Under the pieces are notes generated by a model. The model saw nothing but the letters and a program-made list of their open reading frames with translations. It searched no databases and had not been told where the DNA came from. Both the position numbers and the translations under genes were made by a program. This document shows positions 12,701 to 23,906 of a DNA stretch of 64,000 nt, one piece after another. The number at the start of each line of letters is the position of its first letter. The stretch's first letter is position 1. This stretch comes from Himantopus leucocephalus. Lineage: Eukaryota > Chordata > Aves > Charadriiformes > Recurvirostridae. The stretch lies in the NCBI GenBank assembly GCA_003993805.1, contig RSEF01000031.1, forward strand, positions 20,623,319 to 20,687,318. Reading direction: 5' to 3'.

Positions 12701-13548
12701 ATTTCACATAGCAGGCAATATATTGCTTTTTGGTCAGAACACATGTTCGGTCATCTTTAAAGAGCATTAAAGAAATATTGATGTTGTTTTGGGTATTTTA
12801 GACCAAATATTCTAGGGACTTAGTGCTGAAAGCTTGAAATGTAAGCAAGAAGCGTTAGTGCTGCATGTTAAATTGGACTGGCTAAAGAAAAGGAAACTTA
12901 GACATTTAAATTATATTCACAAAATCAGGACAAAACAGTCTTAGAAAACTGAATGTGGATGAAGCTCATGAGTTTCCATGAGCATTACTCTTAAAATCTG
13001 TGCATAACTTGTGAAAAATAATATTAGTCTGTAAAACCCTTTAAGTAGTGCTGCCTAATTCTAGAAATCACAGTGCTTTATCCAATATAAGCATAGCTCA
13101 AAAAACTAAGTCAAAGCTCTTTTCTTTTTCAATGAACATACAGATCACACATACATTTAGCAGTGCCATGTTCAGTGCTAAGTTTTGAGGTGAGAATTAT
13201 TGTGGTTAGGGGTAGATTTGCCCCTGCACAGGCTCCTCTTTTCTTCCTTCTAGCTTTTAAAACACCATCCTATCTTCTAAGCTTTGTTCGTGTGAGCATA
13301 ATGCAAACAAAAATAAAACTAAGCATAACACAGGCTACTGGAAACGTGTTTGAAAAGTGGTGCCTTCCCTAGGAAATCACACCCACATATCCATCACTGT
13401 TTATACAGAGCATTTCCCAACAGCTGATCACTGTTGTCAATAATCTGCAACTAGCCCATTCCTGGAGCTCTTTAGCACTATTAGGCAGAAACACATGATG
13501 CAATTTGAGGCCTTGGAGCTTGATTGCAAATCAGTGTCGGATGTTAAA

Positions 13549-13570
13549 ATTTTTTATTTTATTTTATTTT
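13549..13570 (+). repeat. (TTTTA)n low-complexity repeat
   Basis: Repeated TTTTA units, slightly imperfect, followed by T-rich sequence. A short pentanucleotide microsatellite. Confidence 0.75.
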
Positions 13571-16500
13571 TGCTTCTCAGAGCACTACAGGAGACAAAGA
13601 GGATGGTTTACATTACCAGCTTAAACATTTATAAAAGATAGATAAAAGTAACAGAAGACTGACTAGATAGACACAAATAAGACTAATAGCACTGTATATC
13701 TAATCCCAGACTCCATGCTGCCACAGTAACTAGTTCATTAAAAAGTATTTCTGTATCCCTGGTGTACCTTTCATGACAACAGGGGTTTTTATTCAAGTGA
13801 GTGAGCACAGAGGGGAGCACTTGCAGAGCTTCTTTTTTGCTCTGATTACTTTGGTTATAAAAAAAGATTTTGTCAAATTAATGCCTACTGAAGAGATGGA
13901 AATAGACCTGATGCAAGCCTGGTAGAAGCGCTCACAGACTGGGACTGTCTCATGCACTGTACTCAGGCAAAACTCCAACTGGTTCATTACTTTAAAAACT
14001 TCTGCTTGCGTTCAGCATTTGGCCTGAATATATTTGGTTTCACTGAAAAACACAGACAGAGTCTGTTTGTTGTTTTTTCTATTTACTTCTACATCTAATT
14101 GACTTTAAATTGAAGAGAAAACACCAAGGCATATCTAATGCCCGACTATGGATAACATGGAACAAGTCTTCATATCCAGTGAACAATAAGAGCCATGGAA
14201 GCAAAGAACTCAGCCTTATTGCTACTTCACATACTGGTTCCTTCTATGATCTTAATACTTTCCTTTGGTTATTTTACTTTGGACCTCATTTTGTGTAGCA
14301 GAGAGATCATAAAATTACCTACACTTATAAAGGACTTTGAGAACTATAATGAAAAACACTATAGAAATGCTATGTGTTCTTCTGGTTTAGTTTGATAAGT
14401 TTTGGTGACTCACTATCTATTCAAAAGCTCAGTGTATCTGTAATGCAATTATTGGCAGAGCATCACAGGGGATACTTGCAATAGGGAAAAGTTACCATCT
14501 TACAAATAGTGTCTTATCTTCTTTCCACTGAAGTCAGTGGGACTTTTGCCAGTAATTTCAGAGGAAGTTTGTCCATTCCCACAATCTCCTTTGGAAATTA
14601 CACCCAGAGGAGTAGACAAGTAGGAGCTAAAAACTGAAGTGCTCTTGGAACAGTATTCAGTGTTGTGGCAGCATCAATGCTGGAGACTAGCTTTGTTCTT
14701 TTGTTGCTAAAAAATATAATCTCTTAGGCTTTGCATCACAGTCACACTCATTTACATGTGTGCTAACACATTCTTATCAGATATTTCTAACAGGACTCCT
14801 CCCAGAAATATGTGGCATAGATGCATTTTGAAAGGACAATTATTTTCCAATATCTGAGCTATATTGTATAACTAGTTCTTAGAGTGCCATTCACTTTGTT
14901 TCCATAAAGGCAGACTCATGCTTTTTCCAGGGAGAAATACTGGGTGGGATCCTGGATAGGTAAACTATGCCTCTCAGAGTCAGAGAGCATTTCTGCAGGT
15001 TCAACCCCCCATTTCTTTGCCCTCATGATGTATGCAGGTTGCCTGTGTTGGAGAGTATAGGTGGGGCAGCTGACAGCGTATTTAAAGGATGCAGTAAAAG
15101 GCTGCAGAAGACACCCTTTCTCCATGTGGATGACCATGACAAATGATCCTAGCAAAAATCACATAACACATCATGACCACAATGCAAAAATGGTGCTGGA
15201 AGTCTGAGTGAACTTTCATTTCTGATTTATTATCACCTACAGTTACAGGAGGGCTCACTTTCCCCTGTGAGCAGGAGACAAAGAGGTGTTGGGGTCAAAG
15301 GTGTGCTCAAGACACATGGACATTTCAGGATGTTGACGCAAGTACCAAGGTGTTTTTTAAAAAGAAATAGGGATCATAAAATTATATTCTCCCCCTCCTC
15401 TACCCTACAAACAGCAGGAAGAACAAGAGCCCAGGAACGAAGGAAAGTCTCTGCCCTTCCATCTTTATGAAGGTAAAGTCCAAATCACTTGTCTTAAATT
15501 CATCAACGTTTTAATGTCATCAAGAATTCTCTTTTATGTGTGATCTAAGTGCCTGGCTAGTAATAAATATGCTTCCTCTTTTAAAAAGGCTGTAGGAAAT
15601 TGAAAGCATTTAGTAAGTCATATCCATAACCAACAAGAGAATTAGAAACCAGGAAAGGAAACTTAACTCCACCCGTAATCAAAAGGAGCTGGCTGCTCCA
15701 CTGGGAAGTCTGTATCAGGCATAAAGTGCCTCAAACCTTGGCAGAGTTCAGAACAGGAATGACGTCTGGTGTTGTAATTGAATCAGCACAGGGTTTGGAT
15801 TCACTAACCTCCTTATTAAAATGATGAAACACATCAGAGGTGTCACATGTCTCACAGATCCCTTCATAGTGATTTGATCTGAATTCTTTAAATGCAGTTA
15901 ATTCTCCATCTTTTGTGTGCAGAGCACTTGGTCTGCAGTCACTGAGAGCGAGTGTGCAGCAATGACACCATACCTCCCCTGGGAGCTCAGCCAGTCCAAG
16001 CACCAGGGAGATGATTAGCTGAGACAAACAGGAATGTCCAGCCAGCCCAAAAAGAGTGAACCTACATTTGCCTGAGTGACCCCGTGTAGACATTTACAGG
16101 TCTTGGCCACGCTACCTTGTTCCAAGGGCTCCTGAGGCCTCTAATAACTTTGTGCATGTCTCTGGTGCCACTTCTGAGCTCATAGATCCTCTTTGAAGCA
16201 CATCACCCGTTAACTTGGGCTGCCTTTGCAAATGCAGCACATTTGCAGACACACACCTGTGCCCAACACAGACAACCCTGTGCCCAAAGAAATAAAACCT
16301 GCTGGATATTAACAGGTTCCATAGACATCTGTGTCACAGTAGTTGCCATGAGGAGGAACAGACCCTAAGAGGTCCTATCATTTTCTGATTCTTCTATCTT
16401 CCAAAACATACTGGCCCCACATTTCTCAGGGATCAGAGGTCTGAACTGAACTAATTAATTATTCATTGAGAAATATGCAAGTTTGTCTTGAAAAGCTCCA

Positions 16501-19002
16501 TGTTTAAAGGGCATGGAGTGGAATTTAGCCACTGAGCTGCCCAGAGGTGGGTGACTAGCATCCCTTGGCCCAGTGCCAAGGGAACTGAAGGAGCCACCTA
16601 AAACTAACAGGATTAGAAGTAAGCCTCAACTTTTTCTTTTTCCCGTATCTTTCTATATAATGTAAAGAAAGAATGCCAATTGCAGCATTCAGACAGGGAA
16701 GTCAGTATAAATTTTCCATTGTAGGTCATGATTTTGTGATCTCCTGTTTGAATTCTCAAACTGAAATATGCTCATTTACCTTTGGATGGTATTTCACCTG
16801 TCATGTATCCACTTGAAAGCATGAATTTTCAATGACCAAACTTTTTTTCCCCTTTGGTTTAAAGAACGAAACTGAAAAAGTGGGTCAGTGTATTCTGTCC
16901 ATCTCAATGGTGGTCCAGTAGGCAGGAATAAATATAATTACAAATTCCATCTTCCTGAAGCAGACATAGCTATGCACTTCCATGCAAAAAACTTTCACAT
17001 CAGAAGTTCACAATAATGGCAGTATTAACTGGAGAAAAGTGATGCCAACTGACCATGCTTTGGAAGCAGGGAGAGGTCAGCCAAACAGTGTCACCTCCTG
17101 TAAACTGATGTTTTCAGTTACAAAAGCTACTTTTGCCATTTTTTTGTCAGAAGAAACATTGGGGAAAAAACTTCAGTTAAACCAAACAACTTCCATTTTT
17201 ATTTTTTTTCTTTCAACTCACATATGTACAACAAGAGTTTTCCTTGCTTCCTTTTATGGTTTTGGGATCACAATTTTTATGTGACAAGTCAGAGTACTTT
17301 AAGGCACAGCTTCACCATGGAGCAGCATTGTGTAGGGTGTGGGAAAATACGCTTCATGCGAGGAGGGAGGTAGGTACTGAAAGCCAGGCCCCTCTGACCT
17401 CAAGTGAAGCCTTCAGCTTCTGCCTGGCCAACTCTGCCTCCCTGCAACACTGCTACAGGATACTGGCTGCATTTTCCTTGCATGTCCAGAGGTTGTAGTG
17501 CATGTTAGCACTGGGGATGACTGGTCCCAGCACATTCGCTTTAGCTCTTCTCTGAATAAAAATGCTAGAGCTTTAAGTGATGTGAATTCCTATCACCTCA
17601 AAAACAACATTCTTAGTCTGCAAACTGGGGTGTTTCCTTCATCTTTCTGTCCCAGGGTAATACATGTGTGGATGCACACATTTTAAAGATATCGCGTTCC
17701 TTGGATGGCAAAGGAAATAATACACTCAGTGCAGCTGGTCATCACTAACACAGTAAGCAGTACAGAAGTTTGCTTTCCCCTGTCATAATCAGAGAGACAG
17801 ACCCAGATAAAGCCTTTTTTGAACCACTTCTGCATTACTAGCTTTATATCTTGAGGAAAGAAATAAATTATGTTTTGGCTTGAAGAAGCTGTTTGGAGCT
17901 GCTCTAATCAGTGCTCTGGGCAGAGGTCCCTCAGTGAAACCATTTGCAATAAGCAGCTACAATTAAGTCTGCTGTATTAACATAATTGGGAAATAGGGGC
18001 CAACACCTAGCATGACCCCCTGTCTTTCTAGAGAAGAAAGGTACAGAAAGCCTAGAGCATGCATTTAAAGGAGCTAAGCTGTGCAGCTTGCTGATAGCCA
18101 CAGCAAAAAGTCAGCAAAGAACTTATCCTCACAGGTAGACTGAAGAAAAACTCAAGCTCTAGGCAACCGTCTAAATGTTACAGTTACATCAGAAAAGAGC
18201 TATTATCAGACCAACAGTGCCATATATCACTGGTTTGATACAAATATAGGCAAGATGGATTGAATTTAACAAGATGCCTATAGCCACTAACCCAATAATT
18301 CATCAGATTCCTTCAATTTTAATTTTTTAATTTTTCAGTTTTTCTGATGTTCCATAGCTTGGGTTATGAAAGAAATTCCAATGTAGTTTTGAAACCTTTC
18401 TCCTCCTACTTTAAGTTTTGGTGTCAAATCACTATCTAAGCCAACTCAGACCCAAACAAAGGCCAGCATTCATATCTACAAAAAATATTCTAGATCCCAA
18501 ATATGTGTAATGTTTTGTGGAAAGAAAAGAACTAATCACTGAAACAACTTAGTGACCGGTGACCAGATTTGCATAGGTAAAGTTGATACCCTGCCACTGA
18601 CATAACATGTACAAAATAACTAAAAGTTTCTCATGCAGCACATATTGGCTTTCACAAAAATATCCACTTTGTGCGTGAATCAAACAGAACTGGATGACCA
18701 GATGAAATGAAATCAGAACTTTCTAAAACTTGGGCCAACTACAGAATTCAATTAATTGTTCTAAAATTATGAAACAAGTGGTTTCTTGGCATTTTATGTA
18801 GTATCCCACAACTGTCCAGGGACAAATAAATAGCAACTGCAGCTGAATGGCTGGTGCAGCAGAGATAAATATAGTATTGAGTGACTTACTTTAACTCAAA
18901 TGTCTTGATCTTTCTGCATCACTATAGAAAACAAAGTGTAATGGCAGTTCATTTGCTGACAATTTTAACTGTAGTAATTTTAAAAGATTCAAGACCAACT
19001 TT

Positions 19003-19023
19003 AAAAAAAAAAAAAAACAAAAN
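19003..19023. repeat. Poly(A)-rich run with an unresolved base
   Basis: Fifteen A's, then CAAAA, then a single N at 19023. The N most likely marks a homopolymer that the assembler could not resolve. No transposon body was recognised immediately upstream, so it is not clearly a retroelement tail. Confidence 0.8.
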
Positions 19024-20023
19024 AAACTCAGGAAAATACTCTCCCAACTTCACAGCCATCTGCCTTGAGATGACTGGGCTCCGAGGTTCTCTCAGTTTTA
19101 GTCTGAAAGTGCCCTAAGCACCCTCAGTTATGTCTTCTGGACATATGCAGAACTGCTCCAACTCAGCAGTTATACACCTTTCACCTGTGTAAACCTTCTT
19201 GGCATCCACAAAGTAGGTGGAGACCCACCTAAGGCTCATGAGAGGCAGCCTTTTAAGTCGAGTTACAGCACTTCTACGCACAACAACAGCAGAGAGCTCA
19301 GTAACAAAGAGGAAGCAGACCCACTTGTATGTACCCTTTTGAAAGGCAAGTAGAGATCCCAGCCAGCCTTTTAAGCAATAAGAAAGTGGTTAAATGCTCA
19401 CAGATGACCCGGGAAACTTGTGCTTTAGGGTCGTGTGGGGTCAATACAAGCAAAAGGAGAGTTTTTATAAATTGTGAAACTTTCCACATCAAGGAAGTTA
19501 TGGATATGGATCTTCAAAAAGAAAATACAATTGCCATCCTATACTATGTAATTCACATCTGTATACATTGTATGAACTGGTTGTTTTTACAAGCATAGAA
19601 ATGACAGCAGTGAATTGAGCTCTGTGAGAGAGTCCGGATATAAGCTGAGAAGCCTTGGACACACCAAATATCTGGAATATGTAATAAATGAAACACATCT
19701 TGCTGGCTCTGCAGGACACCTTGAAACCCTGGTGTTACAGAATGGTCTTCTATCATAAGACAGAGTAACCCTGAAATCGGAGTCTTTTCATATTTTCCCA
19801 GGCAGGAGAGCTCGTTGCCTTACACCGTTTCGTTAACGCCTCCCCCTCAGTGACAAGAAGCAGGCTAGAAGTCTCTGGCTCCATGTCTGTTTTAGGTGAC
19901 GTTTGCAAATGTTTTGCCATTAATTCCATATGAAGTTTATCTTGAATGGTACTAAAACTTGCATGATACAAGAGGAAGCAAAACACGAGAGGAAGGTCTG
20001 GTTAGTTCTAAACTGTCAGCTTA

Positions 20024-21020
20024 CACAGAATCACAGAATGGTCAGGGTTGGCAGGGACCTCTGGAGATCGACCAGTCCAACCCCCCTGCCAGAGCAGTGT
20101 CACCTGCAGCAGGTTGCACAGGACGGTGTCCAGGCGGGTTTTGAATGTTTCCACAGTGGGAAAATCCACAACCTCTCTGGGCAGCCTGCGCCACCCTCAA
20201 AATAAAGAAGTTCCTCCTCATGTTTAGATGGAACTTCCTATGCTCAAGTTTGTGCCCATTACCTCTTGTTCTGTCACTGGGCACAACTGAAAAAAGACTG
20301 CTCCCATCTACCTGGAACCCTCCTTTTAAGTAATTATAAGTATTGCTAGGATCCCTGCTCAGTCTTCCTTTTTCTAGGCTGAAAAGACCCAAGTCCCTCA
20401 GCCTTTCCTCATAAGAAAGATGCTCCAATCCCCTAATCATTTTAGTAGCCCTTTGCTGGACCCTCTCCGCAAGTTCCCTGTCCTTCTTGAACCGGGGAGT
20501 CCAGAACTGGAAACAACACTGCAGATACAGCCTCAGCAGGGCAGAGTAGAGGGGAAGAATGACCTCCCTCAACCTGCTGGCCACACTCTTCTTGATGCAC
20601 CCCAGGATGCCATTGGCCTTCTTGGCCATCAGGGCACATTGATAGCTCATGGTCATCATGTTGTCCACCAGGACTCCCAGGTCCCTTTCCACAGAGCTGC
20701 TCTCCAGCAGGTCAGCCCTTACCCTATTCCTCCCCAGGTGCAGTACCCTACACTTGCCCTTGTTGAACTTCATTAGGTTCCTCTCCACCAAATTCTCTGG
20801 CCTGTCCAGGTCACACCGTATGGCAGCACAGTCTTCTGGCGTGTCAGCCACCCCTCACAATTTTGTGTCATCAGCAAACTTGCTGATGGTACACGCTATC
20901 CCTTCATCCAGGTCATTGATGAATATATTGAATAGGACTGGACCCAGTACTGACCCCTGAGGAACACCACTTGTTACTGACCTCCAACTAGACTCTGAAT
21001 AGACCATCCACATAAAGAAC
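20024..21020 (-). mobile_element. CR1 LINE, 5'-truncated, minus strand
   Basis: On the minus strand this reads from inside the reverse transcriptase, through the C-terminal part of ORF2, to a CR1 3' end. The tail region shows ACAGAATCACAGAATGG at 20025-20041 on plus, the reverse complement of the family's ATTCTGTG-like 8-mers. The 5' side loses similarity near 21010-21040, so most of the element is missing, as usual for CR1. Its 3' terminal sequence closely resembles that of the copy at 41860-42043, so the two are probably one subfamily. It lies head to head with the plus-strand CR1 that starts near 21140. Confidence 0.92.
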
Positions 21021-21043
21021 CTGATTCTCTGTAATGCTGTCAA
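20042..21043 (-). pseudogene. CR1 ORF2 remnant: RT palm end and C-terminal region
   Basis: CR1 ORF2 encodes an endonuclease plus reverse transcriptase that copies CR1 RNA into the genome by target-primed reverse transcription. Here only the second half of the RT domain onward remains. From the minus-strand start one sees [15 protein letters not shown] (RT motif B region), then FADDTKL with the catalytic Asp pair of motif C, then the family block NLMKFNKGKCRVLHLGRN, the thumb-side [11 protein letters not shown] block and the C-terminal blocks around [28 protein letters not shown]. One in-frame TGA (20852-20854) directly follows FADDTKL; the frame is otherwise the same on both sides. The end of the open frame past about 20190 runs into 3' UTR sequence. 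It is a dead copy with mild decay: one stop and 5' truncation. No host function is implied. Confidence 0.9.
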
Positions 21044-21124
21044 GGCTTATCCCTGTATGTTTTTCCTCATCAGTCATATAAATTTTGATAGTGCAGTTTT
21101 CAGCCTTTTGACCCACTTAACCAC

Positions 21125-22333
21125 ATGCTTCAGGATTGCTGCACACAGGACAACCAGGTGATCAGGCCCAGCCAGCGTGGGTTTATGAAAGGCAGGTCCA
21201 GCTTGACTAAACTGATCTCCTTCTATGACAAGGTGACCCACTTAGGGCATTGGAGAAAAGCTGTGGATGTTGTTTACCTGGACTTTAGTAAAGCTTTTGA
21301 CACCATTTCCCACAGCATCCTCCTGGAGAAACTGGATGCTCATGGCTTGGACACACATACTCTTCGCTGGGTAAAAAAATGGCTGGAAGGCTGGGCCCAG
21401 AGAATTGTGAATGGAGCTAAATCCAGCTGGCAATCTGTCACAAGTGGTGTTCCTCAAGGCTCTGTATTGGAGATTGTTCTGTTTAATATCTTTATCAATG
21501 ATCTGAACGAGGGGATCGAGTGTACCCTCAGTAAGTTTACAGACGACACCAAGTTGGGCGGTAGTGTGGATCTGCTTGAGGGCAGGATGGCTCTCCAGAG
21601 GGATCTGAACGGGCTGGACCAATGGACCAACTTATGAGATTCAACAAGGCCAAGTGGCGGGTCCTACACTTGGGTCACAACAACCCGGTGCAGCACTACA
21701 GGCTTGGGGAAGAGTGGCTGGAAAGCTGTGTGGTAGAAAAGGACCTTGGGGGGGTGGTCAAAAGCCAGTTGAATATGAACCAGCAGTGTGCCCAGGTGGT
21801 GAAGAAGGCCAATACCACCCTGGCTAGTATCAGGAATAGTGTGGCCAGCAGGACTAGGAAGGCCATCATCCCCCTGTACTAGTCACTGGTGAAGCCCCAC
21901 CTTGAATACTGTATTCGGTTTTGGGCCCCTCACAACAAGAAAGACGTTGAGGTGCCTGGAGCCTGTTCAGAGAGGGGCAACGAAGCTGGTGAAGGGTCTA
22001 GAGAACAAGTCTTATGAGGAGTGGCTGAGGGAATTTGGGTTGTTCAGTCTGAAGAAAAGGGGACTGAGGGGAGACCTTAACGCTCTCTACAACTACCTGA
22101 AAGGAAGTTGTAGCGAAGTGGGCGTTGGTCTCTTCTCCCAAGTAACAGGCGATAGGACAAGAGGAAACAGCCTCAAGTTGTGCCAGGGGAGGTTTAGATT
22201 GGATTTTAGGAAAAATTTATTCACCAAAAGGGTTGTCAAACATCGGGACAGGCTGCCCAGGGACGTGGTTGAATCATCATCCCTGGAGGTACTTAAAAGA
22301 TGTGTAGATGTGGGACTTAGGGCCATGGTTTAG
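21125..22333 (+). pseudogene. CR1 ORF2 remnant with complete RT motifs A-C, two frameshifts
   Basis: This is the best-preserved reverse transcriptase in the window. Motif A is [13 protein letters not shown] (21277 onward, catalytic Asp present), motif B is SGVPQGSVL, and motif C reads FTDDTKLGG, with both Asp residues kept but Ala replaced by Thr at the position before them. The frame shifts near 21620-21640, the new frame meets a TAG at 21880-21882, and it returns to the first frame near 21950. It then covers the C-terminal block ([28 protein letters not shown]) to a TAG at 22331-22333. The N-terminal endonuclease is absent. The copy cannot be translated through and is a fossil; the SVLEIV in place of the usual SVLGPV is further decay. 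Confidence 0.9.
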
Positions 22334-22420
22334 TGGTGGACTTGGCAGTGCTAGGTTTACAGTTGGACTCAATGATCTTAAGGGTCTTTTCCAACCTAAA
22401 TTATTCTATGATTCTATGAT
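21140..22420 (+). mobile_element. CR1 LINE, 5'-truncated, plus strand
   Basis: The recognisable element starts near 21140-21150, runs through the RT and C-terminal ORF2 blocks and ends in a short 3' UTR containing the block around GGACTCAATGATCTTAAGGG. The tail at 22403-22420 holds two ATTCTATG-type units. The 3' UTR differs from that of the minus-strand neighbour, so this belongs to another CR1 subfamily (CR1-J/E-like from memory, not verified). The 5' ends of the two copies are only about 100 bp apart. Confidence 0.92.
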
Positions 22421-22959
22421 TTTTAACTTCTACATTTTCTCTCTCACACACAGTTTAAGACCTCATGTTTCATCCATGATATGCTGAAAGCACCCGGATT
22501 TCTGTCAGTCTGTTTATTCTTGCTTTTTTATACACCTGTTGTGTAATCCCTCTTACTTAGTGTCTGCACCCCTGTATGGCCACTAAAGCATGTTCATGAG
22601 CAGTGATTCTTGGTAAATTACAAGGTGGCACTAACTGGAAAGTATTGCAGGAAACTTGCCTTTTAAAAGAATGTGGCTTTTTTCTGGTATATTTTCAGTC
22701 CTACTAAATCAAAGAAAGAAAAAGGGATTTGCATTCATTTATAAATTCAGTTTCAAAGACAGTAAAAGTTAAGAATGGTCATCATCAAACCTTTTTTTTA
22801 AAAAACTTATCAGCAGTATTTTTGCATAAATTTTTGCACTGTGCAGAATTTATATATCAATAAATGCTGGGGAAATTTTCACAGTCTTTACTGTTTTCTC
22901 ATAAGGAGAGATAACAAATATGTATGGTGTTCTGAATGAGACTTAAGAGCAAGAATATG
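22421..22959. other. Unique spacer between CR1 copies
   Basis: About 540 bp of AT-rich sequence lie between the tail of one CR1 and the decayed start of the next. No gene, repeat unit or signal was recognised. Confidence 0.6.
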
Positions 22960-23034
22960 CACAGGCAGTGGAAGCAGGGACAAGTATCCTGGGAAGAGTA
23001 TAGGGATGCTGGCGGTTGTGTGGGGATGGGTCAG

Positions 23035-23790
23035 GAAGGCCAAAGTGCAGCCAGAGCTGAGTGTGGCAAGAGACACAAAGAATAATAAGAAGGGCTTCTA
23101 CAGGTATGTCAACCAGAAAATGAAAGTTAAAGAAAGCATACCCCCTTGATGAGCAAGACTGGCAAACTGGTAACAACAGACGAGGAGAAGGCTGAGGTAC
23201 TCAACAACTTTTTTGCCTCAGTCTTCACTGGCAACCTCTCTTCCCACACCTCTCAAGCAGATGGTCCACAAGGCAGGGACTGGGGGAGCAACAGGTTGAG
23301 GGAGGTGATCCTGCCCCTTTACTCTGCTCTGGTGAGACCCTACCTGGAGTACTGCATCCAGCTCTGGACTCCTAAGCACAAGAAAGACATGGACCCATTG
23401 GAATGGGTCCAGAGAAGGGCCACAATAATGATCAGCAGGATGGAACACCTCTACTATGAGGAGAGGCTGAGAGAGTTGGGGTTGTTCAGCCTGGAGAAGA
23501 GAAGGCTCCAGGAAGACCTTATTGTGGCCTTTCCGTTCTTAAAGGGGGCTTATAAGAAAGATGGGGAAAAGCTTNCGTTCTTAAAGGGGGCTTATAAGAA
23601 AGATGGGGAAAAGCTTTTTGGTAAGGCTGGTACGATAGGACAAGGGGTAATGATTTTAAATGAAAAGAGGGTAGATTCAGGCTTAGATACAAGGAAGAAA
23701 TTATTTACAATTAGGGTGATGAAACACTGGCCCAGGTTTCCCAGAGAGCTGGGAAATGCCCCATCCCTGGAAACATTCAAAGTCAGGTAG
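23035..23790 (+). pseudogene. CR1 ORF2 remnant lacking the RT catalytic core
   Basis: The first part gives [19 protein letters not shown]. After a one-base frame change near 23148 comes [20 protein letters not shown] with ASVFTGNL, all from the endonuclease-RT linker. At about 23270-23290 the sequence jumps directly to [20 protein letters not shown], which in intact CR1 lies after RT motif C. The segment between, which holds motifs A, B and C with the catalytic aspartates, is deleted. The open frame then reads through the C-terminal region to a TAG at 23788-23790. The product could not have polymerase activity. Whether the deletion happened before or after insertion cannot be told. Confidence 0.85.
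23534..23616 (+). repeat. Perfect 41-bp duplication flanking one N (assembly scar)
   Basis: Positions 23534-23574 and 23576-23616 are identical over 41 bases, with N at 23575 between them. This is what results when two contigs with overlapping ends are joined with a one-base gap instead of being merged. The peptide [11 protein letters not shown] is repeated across the N; CR1 ORF2 has this block once. The unit of 42 is a multiple of three, so the frame survives. Confidence 0.9.
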
Positions 23791-23906
23791 GATGGGGCTC
23801 TGAGCAACCTCATCTAGTTGCAGATGACCCTGAACATTGCAGGGGGGGTGGACTAGATGACCTTTAAAGGTCACTTCCAACCCAAACCTATGATTCTATG
23901 ATTCTA

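Larger units (their letters stand above)
6298..20023. other. Unique DNA with minor simple repeats, no gene recognised
   Basis: No protein-like ORF or transposon was recognised. The longest open frame, 15731-16093 on minus (120 codons with an ATG), has no recognisable motif. A reasonable splice acceptor at 9257 precedes an open frame to 9506 on plus, with a hydrophobic run, but nothing else supports a gene. Small repeats are (TTG)n/(CTG)n at 6713-6733, an AAAT-rich run near 8668-8697, A12 at 9121-9132 and (TTTTA)n at 13549-13570. An unresolved base lies in an A-rich run at 19023. Probably intron or intergenic. Confidence 0.55.
22960..23906 (+). mobile_element. CR1 LINE with internal deletion, plus strand
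   Basis: The copy begins in the linker between endonuclease and RT (from about 22960; the family's KNNKKGFYRYVNQK block is clear at about 23077-23118) and ends in a typical CR1 3' UTR, with the tail CTATGATTCTATGATTCTA at 23888-23906. The middle of the element, including the whole RT palm, is missing. It contains the 41-bp duplication around a single N described separately. Its 3' UTR differs from the other copies in the window. Confidence 0.9.

Noticed and set aside
15731..16093. 120-codon ATG-initiated ORF on minus
   Set aside because: No motif, no recognisable family and no splice or polyadenylation context.
20420..20776. 118-codon ORF antisense to the minus-strand CR1
   Set aside because: It is the reverse shadow of CR1 ORF2; the sense frame carries the family motifs.
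21242..21622. 126-codon ORF antisense to the plus-strand CR1
   Set aside because: Shadow of the RT coding frame.
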